Source: Sphingobacterium sp. N143 (GTDB lineage: Bacteria > Bacteroidota > Bacteroidia > Sphingobacteriales > Sphingobacteriaceae). From it: DNA of 64,000 bases. This document shows positions 9,183-17,838 of this stretch, piece by piece. Both the position numbers and the translations under genes were made by a program. The notes under the pieces are model-generated. The model was not told the DNA's origin. It did no database searches and worked only from the letters and a program-made list of their open reading frames with translations. The DNA is taken from contig NZ_JACAIS010000003.1 of NCBI RefSeq assembly GCF_030325625.1, positions 62,001-126,000 on the forward strand, given 5' to 3'. How positions within the stretch are numbered: position 1 is the first letter of the stretch; each line of letters starts with the position of its first letter.

Positions 9183-10743
9183 GAAAACCAGTAAATCTGT
9201 CCTTTTTGCAATTTTATTTGCAAATATGGGTCTACAGCAAGCACAGGCCCAAAACAAAACACAACCTGTCCCGACCACAGACCGCCCCAATATCATCGTG
9301 TTTTTTGTGGATGACCTTGGCTGGCAGGATATGTCTGAACCATTTTACAAGGTCAAGACCCCAATCAACGAAAAGTTTCATACCCCCTACTTGGAAACAT
9401 TGGCCAAAGATGCCGTTAAGTTTACCAATGCGTATGCAACACCGGTGTGCACACCTTCCCGTGTGAGCTTTCTGACCGGATTAAATGCTGCACATCACCG
9501 TGTTACCAATTGGACACATCCCAAGGCTAACACGCCAACTGACAACAAAGATGAGCTGTTGAATCCGCCAGATTGGAATATCAACGGATTAAGTCCAGTG
9601 CCCAATGTGCCACATACGATATATGCGACTACATTTCCAAGTATTCTTAAAGACAATGGATACTACACCATTCATGTTGGTAAGGCACACTGGGGATCTA
9701 CCGGAACACCGGGCGCCAGTCCTTTAAATTTGGGGTTTATGGTAAATATTGCAGGACACTCCGCAGGCCATCCGCAAAGCTATTACGGCGAAAATAATTA
9801 CGGTAACCTTCCTGGCAAAGCGAGTTATCAGGCAGTCCCTGATCTGATGGAATATCACAGCACATCCACATTTCTGACCGAAGCCTTAACCCGGGAAGCA
9901 CTCAAGGCACTTGAGGAGCCTATCCGCCGCAAGGAACCTTTTTTTCTTAATTTTTCCAATTATGCGGTGCATGTTCCGATCCAACCCGATCCACGTTTTG
10001 TCCAGAAATACCTCGACCGTGGCTTAGATTCCACCGAAGCAGCCTACGCTTCGCTGGTCGAAGGTTATGATAAAAGCATGGGAGATATCGTACAATTTCT
10101 CAAAGACAAAAACTTGTATGATAATACCGTCATTATTTTCTTAAGTGACAATGGCGGACTTAGCCTCAGCCCCATGCGTACGGGGCCAAACCATACGCAG
10201 AACCTACCATTAAAAGCTGGCAAAGGGTCGGTTTACGAAGGTGGTATCCGGGTTCCGCTCTTAATCAAGCGGACCAAGCAGCATCCTGTCCGTACAGAAA
10301 CAACCCCTGTGATGGTTGAAGATCTTTTCCCAACGATACTCAGCTTGGCCAGGATAGACAACTATCAGCTCGCACAAGAAAAACCTGATGGGAAAAATCT
10401 ATTGCCACTCATGGAAGGAAATAAATCCAGCGATTGGAGCAGCCGGCCATTGGTGTGGAATATTCCCAACAAGTGGACGGTACCCGACGGGCCTGGGATC
10501 AATTTCTTCTCAGCCGTAAGACAGGGAGAATACAAGTTACTTTATGACATGAAAAATGGAAAACTAGAGCTTTATAACTTACAAGAAGATATAGGCGAAC
10601 TCAACAATATTGCGTCAAAAAGAAAAGGAAAAACCAAAGAGCTCAGCAAATTACTCTCGGATCAGCTCCGCATTTGGAAAGCACAGTTGCCTACTTACAA
10701 AACCACAGGCAAGCAAATCCCTTATCCGGATCAAATAGATTAA
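9169..10743 (+). CDS. Formylglycine-dependent sulfatase (S1 family)
   Basis: ATG at 9169 is preferred over a TTG at 9136 because it opens a proper signal peptide (MILSKKTSKSVLFAILFANM... ending AQAQ). In this 524-residue frame the sulfatase signature CTPSR is at 94-98; Cys94 must be converted to formylglycine by a maturase not seen in this window. Metal ligands include Asp48-Asp49 (FFVDDLGWQDM) and the later FLSDNGG pair. GKAHWG and HVPIQPDPRF supply further active-site residues. It should hydrolyse sulfate esters on the periplasmic glycan. Together with the fucosidase it points to a sulfated fucose-containing substrate such as fucan or mucin-type chains; the exact S1 subfamily cannot be told by eye. 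Confidence 0.9.
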   Translation: MILSKKTSKSVLFAILFANMGLQQAQAQNKTQPVPTTDRPNIIVFFVDDLGWQDMSEPFYKVKTPINEKFHTPYLETLAKDAVKFTNAYATPVCTPSRVSFLTGLNAAHHRVTNWTHPKANTPTDNKDELLNPPDWNINGLSPVPNVPHTIYATTFPSILKDNGYYTIHVGKAHWGSTGTPGASPLNLGFMVNIAGHSAGHPQSYYGENNYGNLPGKASYQAVPDLMEYHSTSTFLTEALTREALKALEEPIRRKEPFFLNFSNYAVHVPIQPDPRFVQKYLDRGLDSTEAAYASLVEGYDKSMGDIVQFLKDKNLYDNTVIIFLSDNGGLSLSPMRTGPNHTQNLPLKAGKGSVYEGGIRVPLLIKRTKQHPVRTETTPVMVEDLFPTILSLARIDNYQLAQEKPDGKNLLPLMEGNKSSDWSSRPLVWNIPNKWTVPDGPGINFFSAVRQGEYKLLYDMKNGKLELYNLQEDIGELNNIASKRKGKTKELSKLLSDQLRIWKAQLPTYKTTGKQIPYPDQID

Positions 10744-10800
10744 AACGTATACAAGTACCGATCATAATTTCGATTTTAAACAGTTGAACGTTTTACAGAG

Positions 10801-10835
10801 GAAGGAAGCTATTTTTTTCGCTTCCTTCTTTGTTT
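10801..10835 (+). terminator. Rho-independent terminator after the fucosidase/sulfatase operon
   Basis: GAAGGAAGC (10801-10809) pairs with GCTTCCTTC (10820-10828), a 9-bp stem, followed by TTTGTTT. It lies 58 bases after the sulfatase stop and closes the locus that begins with susC. Confidence 0.8.
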
Positions 10836-11020
10836 ACTTTTAAATATCATACTAGCGCTTCAATCCTTAAATTTCAAATGGCTTCTTTCTATAATATCTT
10901 GTTATCATAATTCGCACAGATTAAGCGTGGACATCTGTTTAGATTAATATCATTATGCCATGTCTTCTCCAAAGCATTATTATGGCGTTACAGTCGACAA
11001 TTTGAGCCGGCTTAAGTTTG

Positions 11021-11404
11021 TTATAAACTGTCTATCAGGTACCAACTCAGAATAACCCCTATAATAAATATCAGTACTGCGGTAATAGTAATCCCAAAAG
11101 AGCCTTGAGCAAAATTTTCATCTTCGATCTGCTTATTTACCTTACGAAATTTAAAGAAGGCCAATACAACTGTCAATGCACCAATGATCACAATAAATAC
11201 ACCTACGACACCTGAATACCCTTGATGCGAATGTGCAATTACTCCTGTTCTCAAAACTGACTCAATCTGACGAATAAAAAGTGAAAACTTAACAACTACA
11301 AATCCAAAGCCCATGATGCCCAAACTTGTTCGGATCCATGCCAAGAACGTTCTTTCGTTAGCGAGGTGGTCACTTACTTTCTTTTGCACAATATTATTTG
11401 ACAT
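11021..11404 (-). CDS. YidH/DUF202 family inner-membrane protein
   Basis: A 127-residue protein with the DUF202 hallmark near the N-terminus (LANERTFLAWIRTSLGIMG), then three hydrophobic helices at about 24-46, 67-86 and 104-124. This short family is widespread in bacteria and has no established biochemical role. It lies downstream of the bestrophin gene on the same strand, separated by 187 bases that include a GC-rich hairpin, so co-transcription is uncertain. Confidence 0.85.
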   Translation of the reverse strand: MSNNIVQKKVSDHLANERTFLAWIRTSLGIMGFGFVVVKFSLFIRQIESVLRTGVIAHSHQGYSGVVGVFIVIIGALTVVLAFFKFRKVNKQIEDENFAQGSFGITITAVLIFIIGVILSWYLIDSL

Positions 11405-11493
11405 ATCAAAATAATTTATGTTCAGTAGCTAAGTTAAGGGAATTAAAAAAATTTGACTAATAAAATTTTGTAGTTCAGTTGTAAACTAAAAAA

Positions 11494-11524
11494 CTGTCCG
11501 CCGGCAGACGCGGGATGCCGACAG
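11494..11524. repeat. GC-rich imperfect hairpin
   Basis: CTGT and CGGCA pair with TGCCG and ACAG, leaving a four-base bulge (CCGC) and a nine-base loop. The element stands out as GC-rich in an AT-rich gap. It could be a dispersed repeat or a 3' hairpin of the bestrophin transcript. I see no second copy in the window. Confidence 0.4.
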
Positions 11525-11591
11525 GCTTGTTATTAAAACGATATGCGGCTTTTTGAAAGATCAATCATGAATAAAATCGTTATAAAACCTT

Positions 11592-12506
11592 CTAATCAAT
11601 GATATGTTGTTTAAATTTTCCTATACGGGTTATAGATTCTCCAGCCATCTCTTGAACAGTATCCTCAATCATCTGGCACATACTGTTTAATGCCAGATCG
11701 TTTGCTTCCGTACCAAATGGTTCTTCAATCTCATCTGCTATTGCTTCAAAAGCAACAAAGGTATATGCGATGAACACCACAATAAAAGGCATAAACCACT
11801 CCAAACTATCAACTAGGCCAAAAGGCAACATGGAACAATAGATGTACACTGTACGATGAAGCAGGACCCTATAACTATAGGGTATCGGGGTCGAGACAAT
11901 TCGTTCGCATCCTCCCAAGATATCTGAAAGCTTATCCAGGTTCTCATCAATGCGTGCCTGCAGAATTGGATCTATAGATTGATTCTCTCTTCCTCTTTCC
12001 ACCCATTCACCCATTAATTTTATGATAATGGCTGGTTTATATTTTGCTTCTAGTACCTGAGAAAGGCTTTCCTCTGCCAGTCTCATTTTTATATCTGTGG
12101 TCGCATCCGTACCTCTGAGCTGGTGCTTTAATGCATAAATAAAGGCCGTTAACAGTCCGATAAATTCAGTGGCCCGCTCTTTATTCTTTACCCTTTCCAA
12201 GGTCATAACCTGACGTGTCAATGACCGTCCCGTATTCAATAAAGCTCCCCATAATTTTCTGCCTTCCCAAAATCTATCATAACTTGCATTATTACGAAAT
12301 CCTAGAAAAAGTGCCAATACAAAGCCGAATAAGGTCAATGGTGCTGGGTTTAGCGGTATTTTAAAGGTTAATATGATACCATGAAAATAAACTACTCCCA
12401 AAGAGAATATGAAAAGGAGTAAAAGGCGGGGCAACAGCGCAGGCAATACAGACCCATGCCATACAAAAAGCATTCTGAACCAATTTTCTTTTTTTCTGAC
12501 TATCAT
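11592..12506 (-). CDS. Bestrophin-family (YneE/UPF0187) membrane channel protein
   Basis: A 304-residue membrane protein of the bacterial bestrophin family. The family pattern is visible: MIVRKKENWFRMLFVWHGS at the N-terminus, then a hydrophobic pair of helices, the segment LGFRNNASYDRFWEGRKLWGALLNTGRSL, and the C-terminal pair around PFIVVFIAYTFVAFEAIADEIEEPFG. Bacterial members form pentameric ion channels; ion selectivity varies and cannot be read from the sequence. No operon partner gives a clue to its role. Confidence 0.9.
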   Translation of the reverse strand: MIVRKKENWFRMLFVWHGSVLPALLPRLLLLFIFSLGVVYFHGIILTFKIPLNPAPLTLFGFVLALFLGFRNNASYDRFWEGRKLWGALLNTGRSLTRQVMTLERVKNKERATEFIGLLTAFIYALKHQLRGTDATTDIKMRLAEESLSQVLEAKYKPAIIIKLMGEWVERGRENQSIDPILQARIDENLDKLSDILGGCERIVSTPIPYSYRVLLHRTVYIYCSMLPFGLVDSLEWFMPFIVVFIAYTFVAFEAIADEIEEPFGTEANDLALNSMCQMIEDTVQEMAGESITRIGKFKQHIID

Positions 12507-12632
12507 AAAAAGCTATTTAACCTATTGTGAAAACTATTTTTTTTGTATTTCCGACAATGAATTAGCTAGCACAAATGTAAGCATTTCATGCTACTTGTTA
12601 AGCTTATAAAGGATGATCAATGGACTGATATT

Positions 12633-13052
12633 TTATTCAAACAGATCTTCCTTGTTAAGACTGTTGATTGTATTTTTTCTTGTCCGCAGAAAAAAGATGA
12701 AATGAATAATCAAGAAGATTCCCCAAATAAGGGTGGTTACATGAACTACTTCTATTTTTTCATAAGGTGATTTAAATCCGAGAATAAACCATAATTCTGA
12801 AATAGTATTATGAATTAAATACGTCGTGAAATGAAACCTGAACCCTACATCGTAGATAGGTAAATATTCACTATCTTTTTTACCAAAATAGAATCCGTTG
12901 ATGAACATTGCAACACCATATAAGACGGAGGATACAATGATGATCATTGGTGCTTTATTTTCTATTCCATAGCTCAAAAAATACCTGAATATTAATGCTA
13001 ATACACTTGCTGCAAGAGCAAATTTTAAAAGAAAAGATGTGATTGTTTTCAT
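12633..13052 (-). CDS. Small integral membrane protein, unknown function
   Basis: A 139-residue protein with four predicted membrane helices (about 5-27, 35-55, 76-93 and 103-122) and a charged C-terminal tail (FFLRTRKNTINSLNKEDLFE). I recognise no family. It begins three bases after the stop of a PadR-type regulator gene, so the two are almost certainly one transcript. PadR regulators often control a membrane protein encoded next to them, which makes this the likely target. Confidence 0.75.
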   Translation of the reverse strand: MKTITSFLLKFALAASVLALIFRYFLSYGIENKAPMIIIVSSVLYGVAMFINGFYFGKKDSEYLPIYDVGFRFHFTTYLIHNTISELWFILGFKSPYEKIEVVHVTTLIWGIFLIIHFIFFLRTRKNTINSLNKEDLFE

Positions 13053-13055
13053 AAT

Positions 13056-13421
13056 TTATGGGTTTAAAAATTTTTTAATTTCTTCTGAATAGAATAAGCG
13101 GATGTTTCTAGTTACGAACTGGTTAAAAAGTTCATTACCCAAATCTGTTAGATAATAATATTTTCTTTCAGGCCCTTTAATTCCCTTACGTAATTCGTGT
13201 TTTAAGACATCGATATGTTCGTATTTTCTCAAAGCACGGTATAGGCTCTGTTCTTCACAGGTTATTGTCCCATTGGATTGTGTCTCCACAAATTCTTTAA
13301 TCTCGTCAACATACTTTTTGCTTTCCCGAAGCGAAAGGAAAATCCATAATGTAAGCTGCCCCTTTTTGTAGGTGTCTTCCCAAGAAGATAAAAGCTCTTT
13401 TAATTTTTCTTCATTACTCAT
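13056..13421 (-). CDS. PadR-family transcriptional regulator
   Basis: A 121-residue winged-helix protein. The PadR pattern is visible: KGQLTLWIFLSLRESKKYVDEIKEFV (first helices), then EEQSLYRALRKYEHIDVLKHEL (recognition helix region), then the wing GPERKYYYLTDLGNELFNQF. The C-terminal dimerisation helix is short. Such proteins repress nearby genes and are released by small hydrophobic ligands. It lies three bases upstream of the membrane protein gene it probably controls. Confidence 0.85.
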   Translation of the reverse strand: MSNEEKLKELLSSWEDTYKKGQLTLWIFLSLRESKKYVDEIKEFVETQSNGTITCEEQSLYRALRKYEHIDVLKHELRKGIKGPERKYYYLTDLGNELFNQFVTRNIRLFYSEEIKKFLNP

Positions 13422-13665
13422 ATTAACTCACTTGTATTATACAACTTGAATAGTATAAATATAATGATATTTTTTTGATTTCAAAATGGTTTGTGTTCCA
13501 AAAACAAATCTGGCTAAAAAAGAAATGCGGTATCTGATCAATCATGTGTCACTTCATAAAGCATTTACTGTTATAGGTCTTAGACCAAGACTCGCCGTGG
13601 AAATATGAAAACCGGATATTAAATTTTATATTAGTTCTAGAATAATCTTAGTTAAACTTTAATCC

Positions 13666-14232
13666 ATGGAAGAAACTTTTACACACGTCAGGACGATGAT
13701 CAGCATCATCCTAGGATTCAGTGTCGCCCAATTGCTAAAAAACGGAGTCAAGCTGATTGACCATAACAAAATCTTGACCCCTTACCCACTCCATCTCCTT
13801 TGGGTAGTATATTCTTTTCTACTCATTATCCATTTCTGGTGGTGGGAAGCCAGGTTGAAGGACGTGGTTAGCTGGAACTTTTTGGAATACCTGTTCCTCA
13901 TCTTATATACTGCCATGTACTATGCACTGAGCGTCCTCATATTTCCCGATTCGATCAGTGAATATAAAGGGTTCAAAGACTATTTCTTTTCGCGGAAAAA
14001 ATGGTTCTTCTCTTTCCTGATCGTTATCTTCATCACAGATTTTGCCGATACCTTATTAAAAGGAAGGGACTACTTCACTACCCTCCACTGGGAATATCCC
14101 CTACGCAATGCTGCGCATATCCTACTGTGTATTGCCGGCATCAGATATAGCAATATCCGATTCCAGTACCTTTTGGCAATCTTGTTCATTCTGTATGAAT
14201 TTATCTATATCTGGCGCCACTATTTTGTATAA
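13666..14232 (+). CDS. Conserved integral membrane protein, unknown function
   Basis: A 188-residue protein with about five to six membrane helices, rich in Trp and aromatic residues (IHFWWWEARLKDVV). The N-terminus carries a short helix (IISIILGFSVAQLLKNGVKL). I recognise no domain. It stands alone on the plus strand between two minus-strand transcription units and has its own upstream region of 244 bases. Codon use looks like that of its neighbours. Confidence 0.7.
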   Translation: MEETFTHVRTMISIILGFSVAQLLKNGVKLIDHNKILTPYPLHLLWVVYSFLLIIHFWWWEARLKDVVSWNFLEYLFLILYTAMYYALSVLIFPDSISEYKGFKDYFFSRKKWFFSFLIVIFITDFADTLLKGRDYFTTLHWEYPLRNAAHILLCIAGIRYSNIRFQYLLAILFILYEFIYIWRHYFV

Positions 14233-14240
14233 GGAGTGGT

Positions 14241-14277
14241 TGGCGATGTTGAAGGTATTTTAAGCCAAACATCGCCA
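14241..14277 (+). repeat. Long hairpin after the membrane protein gene
   Basis: TGGCGATGTT (14241-14250) and AACATCGCCA (14268-14277) form a 10-bp stem eight bases after the stop at 14232. There is no T tract, so it is a possible 3'-end hairpin rather than a classical terminator. Confidence 0.5.
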
Positions 14278-14377
14278 CGTATAATTGAAAGTATGGGCGG
14301 GATAGATCAGGCAATAAAACTGACAAAGGAAGTCTTTTCTTCCCTGACTGTTCGCTTTTGCTGAATGACATTAAAGA

Positions 14378-14407
14378 ATCGTCTCACTCTTTATAGAGTA
14401 AGACGAT
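14378..14407. repeat. Inverted repeat in convergent gap
   Basis: ATCGTCT-C-ACTCT and AGAGT-A-AGACGAT form a 12-bp stem with one mismatch and loop TTAT. It lies about 110 bases beyond the GH32 stop, between convergent genes. A terminator role is possible but there is no clean T run on either strand. Confidence 0.45.
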
Positions 14408-14516
14408 CAACTAAAAAAATAAACAAAAAACGGAATATGATTAATTATGGCTTCTCCTCAATAAATTAAAGTACTTCAGCTTGCCACCGAGCATCGATAA
14501 TTAAATGTTCCTGTTG

Positions 14517-16028
14517 CTAATTGACTTTTTTTACACTGAAATCTTTTAGAACAACATGTTCATTTGTTCGTATAACGAGTTGCGTAAAGGCCTTTTTGAT
14601 GAAGAACAAAGCGCTCATAACTGTCATGCCGTTATCTGCAAACAATTCAATTGAATTCCGGTCCAGTAAAAAACGTAAGTCTGATCCTACGGCTTTGACG
14701 GTACGGGGAGCTACGGGATTAGTGATAAACTTATCACTGAAATTAGTTTCCCCTGCCTTTGAACGATCTATAAAATATTCATTTTTCTTTTTATCGAAAC
14801 CGAATATTAAACGATCTCCATCTTCATTAGATAACTCCACTTTAAAATCTACCAAATTGTCGAGCGTAAAGGATGCATCAACCGTATTTCCCAGTTGGGC
14901 AAAAGCTTTACTTAGATCTGTTGTTTTATTTACTGGAATGTTCTTAGATTTCAATACTGACTTGCTGGTCTTGTCCAGTTCGGCAACCGGGGTCGATGTC
15001 AACATCCAGCCTGTCTCATTTTTGACTAAACCGAGTTCGCGCACAATGGTATTCCCACTACGCCAAGTTTCTGAAGGAACCTGGTTAGCATATTCCCAAT
15101 TGCTCATCCAGCCAATCAATAGATTGCGTTCGCCTGTATTTGAAAAAGTGACTCCGGCATAATTGTCGGGGCCATAGTCCATCCAACGGATGTCTTTTTG
15201 GTCAGTGGTAAATGTATGTCCATCAAATGAACCTACAAAATACTGTGTTGCTGAACCTGTATTTGGTCCACCGGGATTAATGCTCACCAACAATACCCAC
15301 TTCTCTCCCTCCTTGGTATTGAATCGTATCAGATCCGGACATTCCCATACACCTCCATGTGCGCCAATGCCCTTCCCGAATTCACTGAGTTTACCCCAAG
15401 CTTTCAGATCCTTTGAACCGTAAAATGTAATGCTCTGCTTAGTTGCCAAGGCCATGATCCACTGCCCTGTTTCTTTATGCCATGATACCTTTGGGTCCCT
15501 AAAATCCCAAACTCCGGGATTGGCGATTACAGGGTTGCCTTTGTATTTGATCCATGTCTTGCCTTTGTCCAAACTGTATGCAATGCTCTGTGTCTGATGT
15601 AACCCAGTCTTCTTTTTCTCGATTTCATGACTGTGATTGGTGTAAATTGCTACCAGTGCATCTTTCCCAAACCCCGCAGTATTACCCTTGTCAACAACGG
15701 CACTGCCTGAAAAAATAGTACCCAAACTATCTGGAAAAAGGGCTATCGGCAGCTCCTTCCAATGAATTAAATCGGTACTAATCGCATGGCCCCAGTGCAT
15801 AGGTCCCCAAACAGGTTGATCTGGGTTATGCTGAAAAAACAGATGATATTCGCCATCAAGATATACCAGACCATTCGGATCGTTCATCCAACCGCTCTTG
15901 GGTGAGAAATGGTATGCGGGGCGATAATTCTCCAAATTGTTATTCTGCTGTTTTAGGACCTTTTTTCCTTTTTGTCCGTAAGTAAATAACGGCACAACCA
16001 ATAAAATAAGTGCTAATCTTTTTATCAT
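14517..16028 (-). CDS. GH32 fructan hydrolase (exo-inulinase/levanase/sucrase type)
   Basis: A 503-residue five-bladed beta-propeller enzyme with all three GH32 catalytic residues: nucleophile Asp50 in WMNDPNG, transition-state Asp178 in FRDPK and acid/base Glu229 in WECPD. A C-terminal beta-sandwich follows (about 365-503). A signal peptide without lipobox Cys (MIKRLALILLVVPLFTYGQ) predicts a soluble periplasmic enzyme. It should release fructose from imported fructo-oligosaccharides. It is the last gene of the operon, whose transporter and fructokinase take up and phosphorylate the fructose. Endo- versus exo-action cannot be told by eye, but the periplasmic position favours exo-action. Confidence 0.94.
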   Translation of the reverse strand: MIKRLALILLVVPLFTYGQKGKKVLKQQNNNLENYRPAYHFSPKSGWMNDPNGLVYLDGEYHLFFQHNPDQPVWGPMHWGHAISTDLIHWKELPIALFPDSLGTIFSGSAVVDKGNTAGFGKDALVAIYTNHSHEIEKKKTGLHQTQSIAYSLDKGKTWIKYKGNPVIANPGVWDFRDPKVSWHKETGQWIMALATKQSITFYGSKDLKAWGKLSEFGKGIGAHGGVWECPDLIRFNTKEGEKWVLLVSINPGGPNTGSATQYFVGSFDGHTFTTDQKDIRWMDYGPDNYAGVTFSNTGERNLLIGWMSNWEYANQVPSETWRSGNTIVRELGLVKNETGWMLTSTPVAELDKTSKSVLKSKNIPVNKTTDLSKAFAQLGNTVDASFTLDNLVDFKVELSNEDGDRLIFGFDKKKNEYFIDRSKAGETNFSDKFITNPVAPRTVKAVGSDLRFLLDRNSIELFADNGMTVMSALFFIKKAFTQLVIRTNEHVVLKDFSVKKVN

Positions 16029-16134
16029 AATAATCGATTTAAATTTGTGTCATATTTCTTTATTGAGATTTTTCAATGTCCATTCCACTGATTTTCACAA
16101 TTTCCCTATCGGACAATATAGTCCATATCCTACA

Positions 16135-17817
16135 TTAATAGCCTGGATTTTGCTTGTACAAATATTTGCTCAGTCTAATCTGTTCTTCAGGAATTGGCAG
16201 ATATTCATTTTTATCTGCAGTAAAATGAGCTACCGAATAATAAGGACGACGGGATTTTTCTGTACCATAATAAGTGTTCATAGCCTGATCTGCAATCCCC
16301 CAGCGTACCAGGTCAAAGAATCGGCCATTTTCCATAGCCAACTCTAGACGGCGCTCCCATCGTAAGGCTTTACGTGCATTTTCCTCACTCCAATAAATAT
16401 TTTCACCATTTTTATAGATATCAATAAAGGTCTTATCTGTTGCATATCGAGTAAAAGTGATACTATTTTTTGCCCGGGTCCGAACCCGATTGATCAGCGG
16501 CAAAGCTTCCTGCGATCTATGCAGTTCAATCAGTGCTTCGGCGCGCATCAGCAACACATCTGCAAAGCGAAGAACAATACGGTTTTTCGTATTGGCATAA
16601 AACGGCACCATGGGTACAAAGCAGTCACAATCCGGATCCACATTCTCTTTTAACGAAGCATATACGGAATAGTCTGCAGGATTACGGTTCCAGCTTTCAT
16701 CATATATTCGTTTTGCACTATACTTATAAGGCAGTCCCGGAATTGCTACGGTATGAAAAAGCCTGGGATCATACTTCTCCGAAGTATTAAACTTATTCAA
16801 CGTATTATAGTTTTCCAATGGCACTCCTTTTCCAGTCGTTCGGAAAGCATTTACCAAGCTTTGGCTAGGCTTATTAAAATCACAACAGCCTAATCCCATT
16901 GGTACTGAAAGTACATCCGAAAAGTTCACACGTCCGAATTTTGTCCCATCATCTTTTGAAAACTGTATTGAAAAAAGTGCTTCTGTGCCATTCTCATATT
17001 GCCCAGGAAGAAAGTTAAATGCAAAGTCTGCTTCCAAAGCATGGCTTGACGAAAGCACAATATCCGTGTTTTGCAATACTTTTTCAAGGTCCTGCGCATT
17101 GATTCCCGTTACAAGATTTTTCTCCTCGCTATCTTGACGATAAGCTTTATAAAGATATGTTTTTCCCAAATAAGCGGCTGCAGCAATCTTGTTGGCGCGA
17201 CCAATTTCAGGTTGTGCCGCTGGTAGATGGTCTACAGCATATTGGAAGTCATCCGCAATTTTTTGCCATAATGCATCGTTGCTCATACCCCGATTTGAAA
17301 TAGTTTCATACCCATCAACAGGTACATTCTCATCAATATAGGGTACATATTTAAAAAGGATTTTTAGCATAAAGTAAAAATGCCCACGAAGAAAGCGTGC
17401 TTCAGCCAATTTTCCTTCTTTACCAGCAAAATCATCCATTCCCTGAATTGTTTTAATGGTCGTATTGGCACGTGAGATTGAAATATAAAGCTGGGACCAG
17501 AGTTTATTTATCTCCGGAATATTGGTCGTAATGTTATTTGAAACCTCCAAAAAATGAAAACTTTGGATGTCCTGTGGTCCGGACCCACCCTTATAGGCAT
17601 CATCTGACCGCACTGTTCCGTAAGGCCACAGGCTAAATGGCACATCATAATGGTCATTACCCAAAGCCGCATATGTCGCCGTCAACAATTTCTCGGGCTC
17701 TTTTACTTGGTCGGAACTTAAAGCGCCCTGTGGTGTTTGATCCAAAAACTTGCTACATCCCGACAGAACTCCGGAGATCAATATTATTATCGCTATTTTG
17801 TTTAGTACTCTTTTCAT
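16135..17817 (-). CDS. SusD/RagB-family fructan-binding lipoprotein
   Basis: A 560-residue lipoprotein with lipobox SGVLSGC (Cys21), followed by SKFLDQTPQGALSSDQV, a common SusD N-terminus. The helical SusD domain contains EARFLRGHFYFMLKILF and the conserved C-terminal NRIVLRFADVLLMRAEALIEL and RWERRLELAMENGRFFDLVRW. It should bind fructan oligosaccharides at the cell surface together with the SusC encoded 21 bases upstream. No SusE/SusF-like extra binding protein gene follows. The substrate is inferred from the GH32, fructokinase and sensor genes around it. Confidence 0.94.
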   Translation of the reverse strand: MKRVLNKIAIIILISGVLSGCSKFLDQTPQGALSSDQVKEPEKLLTATYAALGNDHYDVPFSLWPYGTVRSDDAYKGGSGPQDIQSFHFLEVSNNITTNIPEINKLWSQLYISISRANTTIKTIQGMDDFAGKEGKLAEARFLRGHFYFMLKILFKYVPYIDENVPVDGYETISNRGMSNDALWQKIADDFQYAVDHLPAAQPEIGRANKIAAAAYLGKTYLYKAYRQDSEEKNLVTGINAQDLEKVLQNTDIVLSSSHALEADFAFNFLPGQYENGTEALFSIQFSKDDGTKFGRVNFSDVLSVPMGLGCCDFNKPSQSLVNAFRTTGKGVPLENYNTLNKFNTSEKYDPRLFHTVAIPGLPYKYSAKRIYDESWNRNPADYSVYASLKENVDPDCDCFVPMVPFYANTKNRIVLRFADVLLMRAEALIELHRSQEALPLINRVRTRAKNSITFTRYATDKTFIDIYKNGENIYWSEENARKALRWERRLELAMENGRFFDLVRWGIADQAMNTYYGTEKSRRPYYSVAHFTADKNEYLPIPEEQIRLSKYLYKQNPGY

Positions 17818-17838
17818 TGGAATATTTTTTGAATATGC

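Noticed and set aside
14378..14407. Inverted repeat considered as the terminator of the fructan operon
   Set aside because: No T run follows on the minus strand and it lies about 110 bases after the stop; kept only as a repeat.
14521..15162. Open frame of about 210 codons on the plus strand
   Set aside because: It is antisense to the GH32 gene, whose catalytic motifs are intact, and encodes no recognisable domain.
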